From contig DXLY01000007.1 in the NCBI GenBank assembly GCA_019414465.1, forward strand, positions 1 through 30,116: a stretch of DNA of 30,116 nucleotides. The letters run 5' to 3'. Shown piece after piece: positions 5,705 to 13,313 of the stretch; position 1 is the first letter of the stretch; every line of letters starts with the position of its first letter. This DNA comes from Collinsella sp. GTDB lineage: Bacteria > Actinomycetota > Coriobacteriia > Coriobacteriales > Coriobacteriaceae. Both the position numbers and the translations under genes were made by a program. The notes under the pieces are model-generated. The model made no database searches. It was not told the origin of the DNA and saw nothing but the letters and a program-made list of their open reading frames with translations.

Positions 5705-5778
5705 TGGCTGGGATGGAGGGAGTCGAACCCCCATTGACGGAACCAGAATCCGCTGTCCTGCCATTAGACGACATCCCA
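5705..5778 (-). tRNA. tRNA-Gln (anticodon CUG)
   Basis: The minus strand gives acceptor TGGGATG pairing with CATCCCA-type bases, anticodon loop TTCTGGT (anticodon CTG) on a GCGGA/TCCGT stem, T-loop TTCGACT, discriminator G and an encoded CCA. It reads glutamine CAG codons. It is separated from tRNA-Glu by 17 bases and is cotranscribed with it. Confidence 0.95.
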
Positions 5779-5822
5779 ATGACTGCATCGCTGCGCTCGG
5801 CTGTGCCTTTGCGCAAGAAAGA

Positions 5823-5851
5823 AATATACGGGAAGTCCGGCCGTGACGCAA
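5823..5851 (-). promoter_or_regulatory. Promoter of the tRNA-Gln/tRNA-Glu unit
   Basis: On the minus strand TTGCGT (5851-5846) and TATATT (5828-5823) are 17 bases apart, about 45 bases before the 5' end of tRNA-Gln. Spacing and position fit a strong stable-RNA promoter. Confidence 0.7.
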
Positions 5852-5897
5852 GCCCCAATTTTGACTTTTTTGAAATTCAGTCAAATACGGCCGACAC

Positions 5898-5925
5898 GTG
5901 AAGGACCTGTGAAGGACCTGTGAAG
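5898..5925. repeat. Short tandem repeat GTGAAGGACCT
   Basis: Two exact 11-base copies (5898-5908, 5909-5919) and a partial third (GTGAAG). It lies in the intergenic stretch upstream of the tRNA promoter. No role is evident. Confidence 0.7.
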
Positions 5926-5968
5926 CGCCAGCGACACGTACGGCGCCAAAGCCCGTAAAACATCCCGC

Positions 5969-5985
5969 ATCTACCGCTGGTAGAT
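5969..5985. promoter_or_regulatory. Small palindrome upstream of the 136-aa gene
   Basis: ATCTACC and GGTAGAT are perfect inverted repeats around GCT, about 70 bases before the start at 6055. It could be an operator for that gene, but no promoter boxes can be placed with confidence. The rest of 5779-6054 holds the tRNA promoter, the tandem repeat and nothing else I can name. Confidence 0.3.
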
Positions 5986-6054
5986 TACAACAATGCAGCA
6001 CTCACGGCTGATGGCACAATCGAACCGTCATCATTGCACGGATATCGAGGCGCC

Positions 6055-6465
6055 ATGGACGAAGAGCTTGATTACCTATGGGAGACCCTGGGCCTCGAGA
6101 TCACTGCTGACCTTTGGCCCGAACGGGACAAAATCCATCCCACTCTGCGCCCCGCCATCACGGTGATGCAGGCAAACTACCGCCGTGCATCCTTTTTGAT
6201 CATGCGGATGTCATGGCACGCGGGACTCCCCGACCTTAAGCGAATCCAGGCAAGCCTCGTCGAGCTGTCCGGTATGCCGACCGTCATATCCGAGGCGCAC
6301 CTGGAGCAGCGCCAGCGCGAGCGACTGCAACAGCAGCGGATTCCCTTTATCTGCCCCGGCGTTCAGGCATATCTGCCCTTTATGGACGAAGAGTACTGGA
6401 GCGGCAAGTCCAACAAGCACGTAAAGGTCTACGATCCGCACGAATGGGCACAGCTCGAGGATTGA
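6055..6465 (+). CDS. Short winged-helix-family-like protein lacking its DNA-binding part, 136 aa
   Basis: The stretch LQQQRIPFICPGVQAYLPF strongly resembles a conserved segment of a larger family of putative MarR-type or winged-helix regulators, which usually have RxPFIVPGxQLYLP followed by a C-terminal HTH. Here only the N-terminal domain is present and the protein stops about 25 residues after the motif. ATG 6055 has GAGG five bases upstream; an earlier in-frame ATG at 6034 has none. It may be a truncated or specialised homologue that binds a partner or ligand rather than DNA. Exact function unknown. It is a single gene facing the leftward arsC-like gene. Confidence 0.6.
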   Translation: MDEELDYLWETLGLEITADLWPERDKIHPTLRPAITVMQANYRRASFLIMRMSWHAGLPDLKRIQASLVELSGMPTVISEAHLEQRQRERLQQQRIPFICPGVQAYLPFMDEEYWSGKSNKHVKVYDPHEWAQLED

Positions 6466-6537
6466 GCCGAGCGAGCCCGCCGATGGAAAACACATCCCAC
6501 GCCGATCACTCAAAACGGGTCGCACTTTCCGGAGCCG

Positions 6538-6897
6538 CTACAGCAGCGCCTCGGTCCAAGCCGCTTCCCTAAAGTCGGGGATCGCAAAGTCGTCGCCCAC
6601 CAGCAGCGGACGCTTGACCAGCATGCCGTCAGTCGCCAGCAGCTCATAGCACTCCCGATCCGTCATGCCCGCATCCAGACGCGCCTTCAGGCCCAGCTCT
6701 CGATATTTCATGCCCGACGAATTAAAGAAGCGCCGCACCGGCAGCCCCGAACGAGCAATCCAGGTCGCAAGCTCATCAGCCGTGGGATTGTCCAAAACGA
6801 TATCGCGGTCGATATACTCTACCCCGTGTTCGTCCAGCCATGCCTTGGCCTTCTTGCAGGTCGAGCACTTGGGATAATCAACAAACAGTACGGTCAT
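6538..6897 (-). CDS. ArsC/Spx-family thioredoxin-fold protein, 119 aa
   Basis: The N-terminus VLFVDYPKCSTCKKAKAWLD places a CxxC pair at the start of the first helix of a thioredoxin fold, as in the Spx/MgsR/YffB branch of the arsenate-reductase-like family. Later motifs fit too: the VxRRFFNSSG segment and LVKRPLLVGDD near the C-terminus (the conserved KRP). Members are either reductases using glutathione or thioredoxin, or redox-sensitive RNA-polymerase-binding regulators; the present sequence cannot decide. ATG 6897 has AAGGAAA six bases upstream, and length matches the family (110-120 residues). It is monocistronic, 122 bases downstream of the VanZ-like gene. Confidence 0.82.
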   Translation of the reverse strand: MTVLFVDYPKCSTCKKAKAWLDEHGVEYIDRDIVLDNPTADELATWIARSGLPVRRFFNSSGMKYRELGLKARLDAGMTDRECYELLATDGMLVKRPLLVGDDFAIPDFREAAWTEALL

Positions 6898-7019
6898 GGG
6901 ATTTCCTTTCTTAGAGAAAACAGGTGTCTGGAAAACTGCACATCGACGACCACTCGCGATTGCAGCCGTTATTGTAGTCAATGTCGAAGCGTAGGCAGTC
7001 GCGATGTCTCGTCTTAAGG

Positions 7020-7580
7020 CTAGTGCCTCGCATGGGCGCCGATCGGCCGAGTCGCATGGCGCACCAACGCCGCCGTCAGCAATACCAACAGCATGGCGGT
7101 GACATATCCCACAGCATCGAATCCTAAATCGATAACGTCGAAATGCCTGCCGGGAACAAAGATCTTATGTACCTGATCGCCAACGGAGCAGGCGGCGCAA
7201 AAGAGCAATACGGGCACGCAACGGGAGCATACGCTCCACGAACGCCTGGAAAGGCAAACCACGACCACCGAGGCGAACAATCCGACGAAGAAAAACTCTA
7301 CGGTATGGGCAACGCGGTGGACGTTCGTGCCCACCCACATGCGAATGGAAGCAAGTCGGCCAGACCGGACATTCGAGGCAGCCGAATCGGCGCCCCCGGT
7401 CATTCCGTTCTCCGTCTGGGCTTCACCCGTGGCATCGACAGCCTGAACGCCCGTAGCCTGGCCCTCCACCACACGCGCGGTGGACTCGCTCAGCAACGAC
7501 GTCTGCACCCAGATGCCCGCCAGCGTTGCAGCGAACAGAGCGATCGCGGTCCATCCGATTATTTGTTTTACGTGTGCCAA
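7020..7580 (-). CDS. VanZ-like family membrane protein, 186 aa
   Basis: The C-terminal half carries the VanZ-like signature: a conserved helix with HRVAHTVEFFFVGLFAS, then DQVHKIFVPGR followed by DVIDLGFDAVGYVTAML. Four hydrophobic segments are visible (about residues 8-28, 96-115, 118-135, 152-172), with a polar, low-complexity extracytoplasmic stretch between the first and second. Family members sit in the membrane; VanZ itself gives low-level teicoplanin resistance, while most homologues are uncharacterised. TTG 7580 is chosen because AGGAGG lies seven bases upstream; the longer frame to 7622 lacks a site. I would not infer drug resistance from this. Confidence 0.8.
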   Translation of the reverse strand: MAHVKQIIGWTAIALFAATLAGIWVQTSLLSESTARVVEGQATGVQAVDATGEAQTENGMTGGADSAASNVRSGRLASIRMWVGTNVHRVAHTVEFFFVGLFASVVVVCLSRRSWSVCSRCVPVLLFCAACSVGDQVHKIFVPGRHFDVIDLGFDAVGYVTAMLLVLLTAALVRHATRPIGAHARH

Positions 7581-7684
7581 GGGCCTACCTCCTTTTTTGA
7601 ATATCAGCGAGTGTAGCCCCAAATGACATCGTCACCGTATCAAAATTTGAATCGCAACAGGAAGCGCCAAAGCGACGCAAACCC

Positions 7685-8290
7685 CTACCCCGCCTCGCGC
7701 ATCCAGCGATCGAACGTCCCCACGCACACGCCCAGGCACTTTGCTGCCTGGCTGCGGGTTATATCGCCTGCCTCATAGCTATCGCGCACCAGCTCAAACT
7801 GAGGAGGGCACGGCTTGCGAGGTCGACCGAAACGGACCCCTCGCGCCCGCGCCGCTGCAATCCCCTCCGCCTGGCGCCGATGGATATTCTCGCGCTCCAC
7901 CTGCGCCACGTAGCTCAGCAGTTGCAGCACAATATCGGCAATCAGGGTGTTGGTCACATCCGGCGCGCCGCTGGCCCTGACGCGCGTGTCAAGCAATGGC
8001 ATGTCCAACACCACAATGGCAACCCCGAGCTCCTTGGTAATGCGTCGCCATTCCTCAAGAATCTCGGAGTAATTACGACCAAGTCGGTCGATAGAAAGCA
8101 CCACCAGCACGTCCCCGTCTCCCAGAACGTGCAGCAGCTCGCGATAACGCGGTCGATCGAAGTCCTTGCCGCTCGCATGGTCGGCATAAATATTCGCCGA
8201 GCCCACGCCATAGGCGCCCAGCGCATCCAGCTGCCGATTAAGGTTCTGATCGCGCGAACTCACCCGCGCATAACCGTACACCGTCGCCAT
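7685..8290 (-). CDS. Resolvase/invertase-type serine recombinase, 201 aa
   Basis: A small serine recombinase of the Hin/Tn3-resolvase type. Residues 1-140 form the catalytic domain (VYGYARVSSRDQNLNRQ with the nucleophile serine near residue 11; LSIDRLGRNYSEI with the catalytic arginines). A helix with VAQVERENIHRRQAEGI follows, and a C-terminal HTH (ITRSQAAKCLGVCVGTFDRWM). Length is normal and the frame is intact. ATG 8290 follows GGGGATGAG. It stands alone, with no transposase beside it and no obvious pair of crossover sites, so it may act on a distant segment or be a remnant of a transposon. Its upstream region contains a dispersed palindromic repeat. Confidence 0.88.
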   Translation of the reverse strand: MATVYGYARVSSRDQNLNRQLDALGAYGVGSANIYADHASGKDFDRPRYRELLHVLGDGDVLVVLSIDRLGRNYSEILEEWRRITKELGVAIVVLDMPLLDTRVRASGAPDVTNTLIADIVLQLLSYVAQVERENIHRRQAEGIAAARARGVRFGRPRKPCPPQFELVRDSYEAGDITRSQAAKCLGVCVGTFDRWMREAG

Positions 8291-8310
8291 CTCATCCCCG
8301 CTTTCTTGTA

Positions 8311-8353
8311 AACCTGCCAAAAAGGGACAGGTTTATTTTGGTAGGTTTTACCT
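8311..8353. repeat. Dispersed palindromic repeat, type A, copy 1
   Basis: This 43-base unit contains AACCTG...CAGGTT and a second alternative pairing with the downstream TTTTGGTAGGTTT. It matches 36 of 43 positions of the unit at 20436-20478 in the same orientation. It resembles a REP-type intergenic element. Confidence 0.6.
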
Positions 8354-8415
8354 CTCAAATAGCAGGTAAGCGGGCGGCCGAGCAGACGGCAAGGTAGCCA
8401 CGATTCAAATGCGAA

Positions 8416-8446
8416 GGGCGGTCCCGAAAGGCCGCCCTCCGCTCCC
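8416..8446. repeat. GC-rich hairpin downstream of rnr
   Basis: GGGCGG and CCGCCC arms close a loop of about ten bases, 20 to 50 bases beyond the rnr stop. There is no U-run, so a Rho-independent terminator is uncertain, though it may protect the mRNA 3' end. Confidence 0.35.
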
Positions 8447-8467
8447 CCACTATGAGTCGGGATTTGG

Positions 8468-10603
8468 CTAATGGATAAGCTTAAAGTCCAAGTGCCCACG
8501 CGTGGTATTGACGCGCGAGACCTCGATGATCACGCGCTGCCCCAGCTCGTAACGAGTCCCCGTGTCAGCGCCCGTCAGCGTAAGCGCATCCTCGTCGAAC
8601 TCGAACCACTCGTTGCCCAGGCTCTTGATCGAAACCAAGCCTTCGACCTGCGTTAGGTCCAAGCGCACAAAGAGGCCCATGCTGCTAACCCACGAGACGG
8701 TTCCGGCATAACGCTCGCCCAGACGGTCCTCATAGTACTGGGCAATCTTGATCTTTTGCGTCGCATGGCTGGCGGCATCTGCCGCGCGCTCGGCATCGCT
8801 GCATGCGCGGCAGATCTGCGGCAGAATGCGCGGCAGCGACTCGCGCCCCTTGCCGATCAGCCGCGGCGTACGGACCAAGGCGTCCTTGCCACCGAGCTGC
8901 TCATAGGCCAACTGCAGCTTGAGTACGCGGTGCACCACCAGATCGGGGTAGCGACGGATGGGACTCGTAAAGTGACAGTAGCACGGCGCGGCGAGCGCAA
9001 AGTGGCCCTCGTTGCGCGGCTTGTACAGCGCGCGCTGCATGCTGCGCAACAGCAGTGTATTGACAAGTGGCGCGTTGGCCTTGCCAGCCGCGGCGTCAAC
9101 CGCAGCCTGCAGCTCATCGGGACTTCCCAAGGCAATACCAGCCGCACGGCGGTCGTCGATGATGCCCAGCTGCGCCAGCGCCACGGCGGCGCCGTGCAGG
9201 CTATCGGGACTGGGATCATCGTGCACGCGATAGCAAGCCTCAATGTCGCGGTCGGCCAGCCACTCGGCCACGCACTCGTTGGCGAGCAGCATGGCCTCCT
9301 CGATCAGCGACGTGGCGCACGAGCGCTCGCGGGCCACGATCTGCACGGGCACACCGTCCTCGTCCAAGAGCGCGCGGATCTCGGCCGTATCAAAGTCGAC
9401 CGAACCGCGTGCGCGGCGAATGCGGCGGCGGAGCTCCGCAAGCTCGTTGGCGGCAACCAAAAAATCACCGAGGTCGACGTTATAGCCGCGGGCTGCCTCC
9501 TCGCATGCAAGCCCACGCTCAAGCGCCTCCTCGCGCGAGGCCTCGGCAGCCGCAACATCCTCGGCGGCACCCTCCAGCACCGAATACTCCACCGCGCCGG
9601 CACGCACCAGCAGTGCCTCGGCGCCATCATAGTCCATGCGCACGCGCGAGCGAATCACGCTGGGGTACGGATCGTAATGCCGCACGCGACCCTGCTCATC
9701 GAGCTCGATATCGACGGTAAACGCAAGACGGTCCTCGTCAGGGCGAAGCGAACACAGGTCATTGGACAGGCGTTCGGGCAGCATGGGAAGCACGCGATCG
9801 GCCAGATACACCGATGTCGTACGATGGCGAGCCTCAAGATCGATATGCCCGTCCCAGGCCACATAGTGAGAAACGTCAGCGATATGCACACCCAGCTTGT
9901 AGCCACCCTCGGGCGTGCGCTCAAGCGAAATGGCATCGTCAAAGTCGCGCGCGTCGACCGGGTCGATCGTGATGACAAAGCGGTCGCGCAGATCGCGGCG
10001 GAGCGGGTCCTTAAGCGCCGCGGACACATCGAGCGAAAGTCCCTCGGCCTCGTCCAGCGCGGCCTCGGGATAGCTATCGGTATAGCCGTAACGCGCCATC
10101 ACGTATTGAACGCCCAAATCGGGCGCGTCATCTCCGCCAATGCGGCGCTCGATTGTCACGGTGCCCGATTCCAGGCGCGTCGGGTAGGTCAAAATGCGCG
10201 CGACAACGGCATCACCCGGGTGGACGCCCAGACGATCCGCCGAGGTATCCTCGGGCAGAATGAAGAAGTCGGCCTTCAGGCGCGAATCGAGCGGCTCGAT
10301 CACACCGAGCGGACCAGCGGTCTGGTACGTACCCACCACGCTTATGGCTGCGCGCTCAACCACGCCCTCGATCACGGCGCGCCGCTCACCGTGCGGGCTG
10401 TTCTTAATGCTCACGGCAACGGTATCACCATCCATGATCTCGCGCTTACCGCGGCCCATAACCTTGTAGTCGCCGCTCTCGGTTATGACATAGGCGCTAT
10501 GCTCATGGAGCTGCACGCGTCCGGTCAGACTCGGGCGACGCTCGCTGCGCACCGGCCCGCGCTTATTGCAAGCTCCACGCTTATGCTTGTTATTGCGCCC
10601 CAT
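8468..10603 (-). CDS. rnr: Ribonuclease R (RNB-family 3'-5' exoribonuclease)
   Basis: This enzyme degrades structured RNA processively from the 3' end and takes part in rRNA and mRNA turnover. The order of domains is cold-shock RNA-binding region (about 25-190), RNB catalytic domain (about 205-530) and a C-terminal S1 domain (about 615-705, with GTVSWVSSMGLFVRL). The metal-binding aspartates are seen in ITIDPVDARDFDDAISLE (D214, D220, D222, D223). The 711 residues fit RNase R. ATG 10603 has AGGAGG five bases upstream. The basic N-terminal tail (RNNKHKRGACNKRG) is short. It is monocistronic here; smpB and tmRNA are not adjacent in the window. Confidence 0.95.
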   Translation of the reverse strand: MGRNNKHKRGACNKRGPVRSERRPSLTGRVQLHEHSAYVITESGDYKVMGRGKREIMDGDTVAVSIKNSPHGERRAVIEGVVERAAISVVGTYQTAGPLGVIEPLDSRLKADFFILPEDTSADRLGVHPGDAVVARILTYPTRLESGTVTIERRIGGDDAPDLGVQYVMARYGYTDSYPEAALDEAEGLSLDVSAALKDPLRRDLRDRFVITIDPVDARDFDDAISLERTPEGGYKLGVHIADVSHYVAWDGHIDLEARHRTTSVYLADRVLPMLPERLSNDLCSLRPDEDRLAFTVDIELDEQGRVRHYDPYPSVIRSRVRMDYDGAEALLVRAGAVEYSVLEGAAEDVAAAEASREEALERGLACEEAARGYNVDLGDFLVAANELAELRRRIRRARGSVDFDTAEIRALLDEDGVPVQIVARERSCATSLIEEAMLLANECVAEWLADRDIEACYRVHDDPSPDSLHGAAVALAQLGIIDDRRAAGIALGSPDELQAAVDAAAGKANAPLVNTLLLRSMQRALYKPRNEGHFALAAPCYCHFTSPIRRYPDLVVHRVLKLQLAYEQLGGKDALVRTPRLIGKGRESLPRILPQICRACSDAERAADAASHATQKIKIAQYYEDRLGERYAGTVSWVSSMGLFVRLDLTQVEGLVSIKSLGNEWFEFDEDALTLTGADTGTRYELGQRVIIEVSRVNTTRGHLDFKLIH

Positions 10604-10644
10604 GGCGCCTCCTAACTATCGATTGCGAACTCCAAAGAGTCTAC

Positions 10645-10680
10645 CCAAATGATCCGTTTTCCTGCCGTCCCCTAGGGATC
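10645..10680. repeat. Dispersed hairpin repeat, type C, copy 1
   Basis: CCAAATGATCC, a short spacer, CCGTCCCC, and AGGGATC recur at 27143-27171. GATCC and GGATC can pair to form a hairpin. It lies between rnr and ftsX. Confidence 0.5.
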
Positions 10681-10714
10681 AAAAAACGGGCCGCCCCGCA
10701 AGAGACGACCCGTT
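10679..10714 (-). terminator. Intrinsic terminator of ftsEX
   Basis: On the minus strand AACGGGTC pairs with GGCCCGTT (one G-U), followed by TTTTTTG, 24 bases beyond the ftsX stop codon. Confidence 0.75.
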
Positions 10715-10738
10715 GGAAGGGATGAATTCCAGGCATGC

Positions 10739-11659
10739 CTACACGCGCAGGTAGCGGCGCATGGCGATGGCAGAACCAAAGAGACCGATAATCACGCCGA
10801 CCAGAATCAGCGCAGCATAGGTCACCAGGTAGTACTGCATCGGCAGGGCAAACGACATCCAGCCGATGCTCTCCTGCAAACGCGGAATCATCAGATTGCG
10901 CAGCAGCTCCAGAACGCCGATGGAAAGCAGCGAGCCCAAAATGGCCTGCAGTACGCCCTCGGTGATAAACGGGCCGCGAATGAAGCCGTTGCTGGCGCCG
11001 ACCAGACGCATAATCGCAATCTCACGACGACGCGCCGTGATGGACAGGCGAATCGTGTTGTTGATGAAGATGAATGCGATAAAGGTCAGAAGGCCAACGA
11101 GCACCACGGCGGCGATGCGGATGTAGTTGGTCACCTGGAACAGGCGGCTCACTTCCTCCTGGCCGTACAGCACGCTCGCGTTGACGTCGCCGTCATCCGC
11201 GATCTTCTGGAAGTCGGTGTTCTTCTTGAGCTTCTGGGCCGTGCTCTCGACCTTGGACGGATCGTCCATCTCAATTGCAAACGAAGCCGGCAGCGGGTTC
11301 TGGCCATCGAGCGCGCTCATGGTGGCGTCGGCGTTGCCCGACATCTTGCTCGTATACTCGGCCAGCGCGTCGTCCTTGTCCTTATAGGTCACGGACTTGA
11401 CGTTATTCCACGTCTTAAGCTCGGCCTCAAAAGCCTGAACGTCTGCCTGATCGGCGTCATCGCTAATAAAGGCGTTAATGACAACCTGATCCTCGACGGT
11501 GCCGATCACGGAGTTCAGCATCGCGGAACCCATGATGAACAGGCCGATGATAAACAGCGAAAGGAAGATCGTGATGACGGCGCCGAGCGAGGTGGTCCAG
11601 TTACGGAAGAAGTGGCTCATTGCCTCTTTGAGCGAGTAGCCCACGTTAGTTGGTGCCAT
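10739..11659 (-). CDS. ftsX: Cell division membrane protein FtsX
   Basis: FtsX is the membrane half of the FtsEX complex, which couples ATP hydrolysis at the septum to activation of peptidoglycan hydrolases outside the cell. The 306 residues show four membrane helices (about 23-46, 180-203, 233-252, 277-300) and, between the first two, an extracytoplasmic loop of about 130 residues that normally contacts the hydrolase or its adaptor. The family FtsX/MacB C-terminal domain is recognisable at NNTIRLSITARRREIAIMRL. It overlaps the end of ftsE by 14 bases; GGGGAGG lies 11 bases before ATG 11659. A strong terminator follows. Confidence 0.93.
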   Translation of the reverse strand: MAPTNVGYSLKEAMSHFFRNWTTSLGAVITIFLSLFIIGLFIMGSAMLNSVIGTVEDQVVINAFISDDADQADVQAFEAELKTWNNVKSVTYKDKDDALAEYTSKMSGNADATMSALDGQNPLPASFAIEMDDPSKVESTAQKLKKNTDFQKIADDGDVNASVLYGQEEVSRLFQVTNYIRIAAVVLVGLLTFIAFIFINNTIRLSITARRREIAIMRLVGASNGFIRGPFITEGVLQAILGSLLSIGVLELLRNLMIPRLQESIGWMSFALPMQYYLVTYAALILVGVIIGLFGSAIAMRRYLRV

Positions 11660-12866
11660 AGTTGCCGTAACCTCCCCTCTCCTGGTCGCGGATTACGTGG
11701 CCGCCCTCGAGGGCGATCACGCGACGGTGCATGCTATCGACCATCTCGCGGTCGTGCGTAGCGACGATCACGGTGGTGCCGGTGCGGTTAATGCGCTCGA
11801 GCAGCTTCATGATGCCCAGCGAAATCGCCGGGTCGAGGTTGCCCGTGGGCTCGTCACAGATCAAAAGCGGCGGGCGGTTGACCATGGCGCGGGCAACGGC
11901 AACGCGCTGCTGCTCGCCACCGGAAAGCTGATCGGGCAGCGAGTCCATCTGATCAGCCAGGCCGACCAGACGCAGCACCTCGGGAACCTGGCTGCGAATA
12001 ACGCCCTTGGGCTTGCCGATGCACTGCAGGGCAAACGCCACGTTTTCGTAGGCAGATTTTTGAGGCAGAAGCTTAAAGTCCTGGAACACGGCGCCAATCT
12101 GACGACGCAGGAACGGAACCTTGCGATTCTTGATCTTCATGAGGTCCTGACCGGCAACCAGGATGCGGCCGCTCGTCGGCTTGACGTCGCGGTTGAGCGT
12201 CGACAGCAGCGTGGTCTTACCCGAGCCGGAATGACCGACCAGGAAGACGAACTCGCCCGGATAGATCTCGATGTTGATGTCGTCGAGTGCAGGCTTGTTG
12301 GGCTGTGCCGGATAGATCTTGGTGACATGCTCCATAAGGATGACGGGCTCGACACCGGCCTGCTTGGCCATCTTCTTGCGGCTGGCTTGCGGATCGATGG
12401 GCGCAAACACCGACGTAAAATCGGGGTTGTTGAGCGCGTTATCGAGGCTTGCGACCTCGGCGGCCTGATCGCTCTCGACCACCGGGACAGCAGGCTGCGT
12501 GGGATCGGGAATAGCGGCAAAGAGACCGGACTGCGCAGGCTGAGGAACCGGCGTCGCAGGGGCCATGGGGTCGGGAATGCCGGCCATGGTAGGCTGCGGC
12601 GTGGCGGCGCCAGCCTGAGGCTGCTCCACGCGAGCGGTCACGGCCTGAACGGGCTCAAAACCCGCCGTGCCGGAAAGCGCGACATCGCTGGTGGGATTGT
12701 AGGCAAAGGGATCGGATGCCAGCTGTGCCCGATCTGCCGGCTGAGCGGGGGCCTGAGCAACAGGCTGGCCCTCTGAATCCGGAGTGGCGAAACGACTGCC
12801 CTGGACGCCCGTCTGCGTCTTGGGGGCATCATCGCCCGCACCGGAGGTACGGAAGTGGTTACCCAC
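11646..12866 (-). CDS. ftsE: Cell division ATPase FtsE with a long N-terminal extension
   Basis: This is the ATPase of the FtsEX division complex. The ABC domain begins near residue 174 (VILMEHVTKIYP): Walker A GHSGSGKTTLL at 211-221, Q-loop QDFKLLPQKSAYENV, signature LSGGEQQRVAVARAM, Walker B LLICDEPTGNLD and the VATHD switch histidine. FtsE is usually about 230 residues; this one has 406. The extra 170 residues are rich in Pro, Ala and Gln, with repeated IPDP units (AGIPDP, AAIPDP), and look disordered. The extension is likely real, since GTG 12866 has AAGGAG five bases upstream and the frame is open throughout. A start near 12347 without the extension has no ribosome site I can see. Confidence 0.93.
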   Translation of the reverse strand: MGNHFRTSGAGDDAPKTQTGVQGSRFATPDSEGQPVAQAPAQPADRAQLASDPFAYNPTSDVALSGTAGFEPVQAVTARVEQPQAGAATPQPTMAGIPDPMAPATPVPQPAQSGLFAAIPDPTQPAVPVVESDQAAEVASLDNALNNPDFTSVFAPIDPQASRKKMAKQAGVEPVILMEHVTKIYPAQPNKPALDDINIEIYPGEFVFLVGHSGSGKTTLLSTLNRDVKPTSGRILVAGQDLMKIKNRKVPFLRRQIGAVFQDFKLLPQKSAYENVAFALQCIGKPKGVIRSQVPEVLRLVGLADQMDSLPDQLSGGEQQRVAVARAMVNRPPLLICDEPTGNLDPAISLGIMKLLERINRTGTTVIVATHDREMVDSMHRRVIALEGGHVIRDQERGGYGNYGTN

Positions 12867-12911
12867 TGGTGCTCCTTATCGTCGTGCGTTTAAACTACAT
12901 GAGCGCTTTGT

Positions 12912-12920
12912 ATTTTAGCA
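12912..12920 (-). promoter_or_regulatory. Possible extended -10 promoter of ftsEX
   Basis: On the minus strand TGCTAAAAT forms an extended -10 element about 45 bases before the GTG of ftsE. No good -35 box can be placed, as is common for extended -10 promoters. Confidence 0.35.
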
Positions 12921-12970
12921 GGATTGCCTTTGCTGCACATAAGAAGCATGGCGGGCTTTGGGATCTGTCC

Positions 12971-13093
12971 GGCCGCGCACAGGGTTACCTCCCAAATCGT
13001 CCTCGGACATGTCGGAGCCCCCGCTGCGCGCTTCGCGCTGCGGGGGCTCCTCCGTCCTGCGGAAAGATTTGGGAGGTAACCCTGTGCCCGGCC
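12971..13093. repeat. 123-bp near-perfect palindrome upstream of ftsE
   Basis: The outer arms 12971-12998 and 13066-13093 are reverse complements over 28 bases with one mismatch (22 contiguous from 12977). The inner arms 13014-13030 and 13034-13050 pair over 17 bases with one T-T mismatch, around a CTT loop. Both pairs share the centre at 13032. The 15 bases between the arms pair only partly. No U-run follows. It resembles a REP/MITE-like element; the gene-free stretch 12867-13313 otherwise holds a possible ftsE promoter and a transketolase terminator. Confidence 0.8.
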
Positions 13094-13234
13094 TGCGGCT
13101 ACTATGGGGCCGGCGCATCTACCTTGTGATGCTCCGCATACAAAGTTGGAAGGGTCTGAATTGCACTTCGTTGGGATGGGCCCGTTTCCCCATGGGAACT
13201 TTGCTTAGCAGGACTCTAATTTAAATTCAGCATA

Positions 13235-13267
13235 AACAGGGGCGCCCTCTTTGAGGACGCCCCTGTT
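13235..13267 (-). terminator. Hairpin downstream of transketolase operon
   Basis: AACAGGGGCG (minus strand) pairs with CGCCCCTGTT around an inner CCTC/GAGG stem, followed by TTTATGC. The U-run is short, so its strength is uncertain. It starts about 47 bases after the stop. Confidence 0.6.
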
Positions 13268-13313
13268 CTGGCTTGTTTGCGGTTGTCGACGCGATACTTT
13301 GCCTCGTCTTGCC

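Noticed and set aside
7640..8460. Invertible segment controlled by the lone recombinase
   Set aside because: The inverted arms near 8311 are a dispersed repeat with a short loop. No pair of 26-base crossover-like sites spaced for inversion was seen in the window.
8756..10615. 619-codon open frame on the plus strand over rnr
   Set aside because: It mirrors the RNase R gene, has no domain and contains odd histidine- and arginine-rich sequence. RNase R is certain on the other strand.
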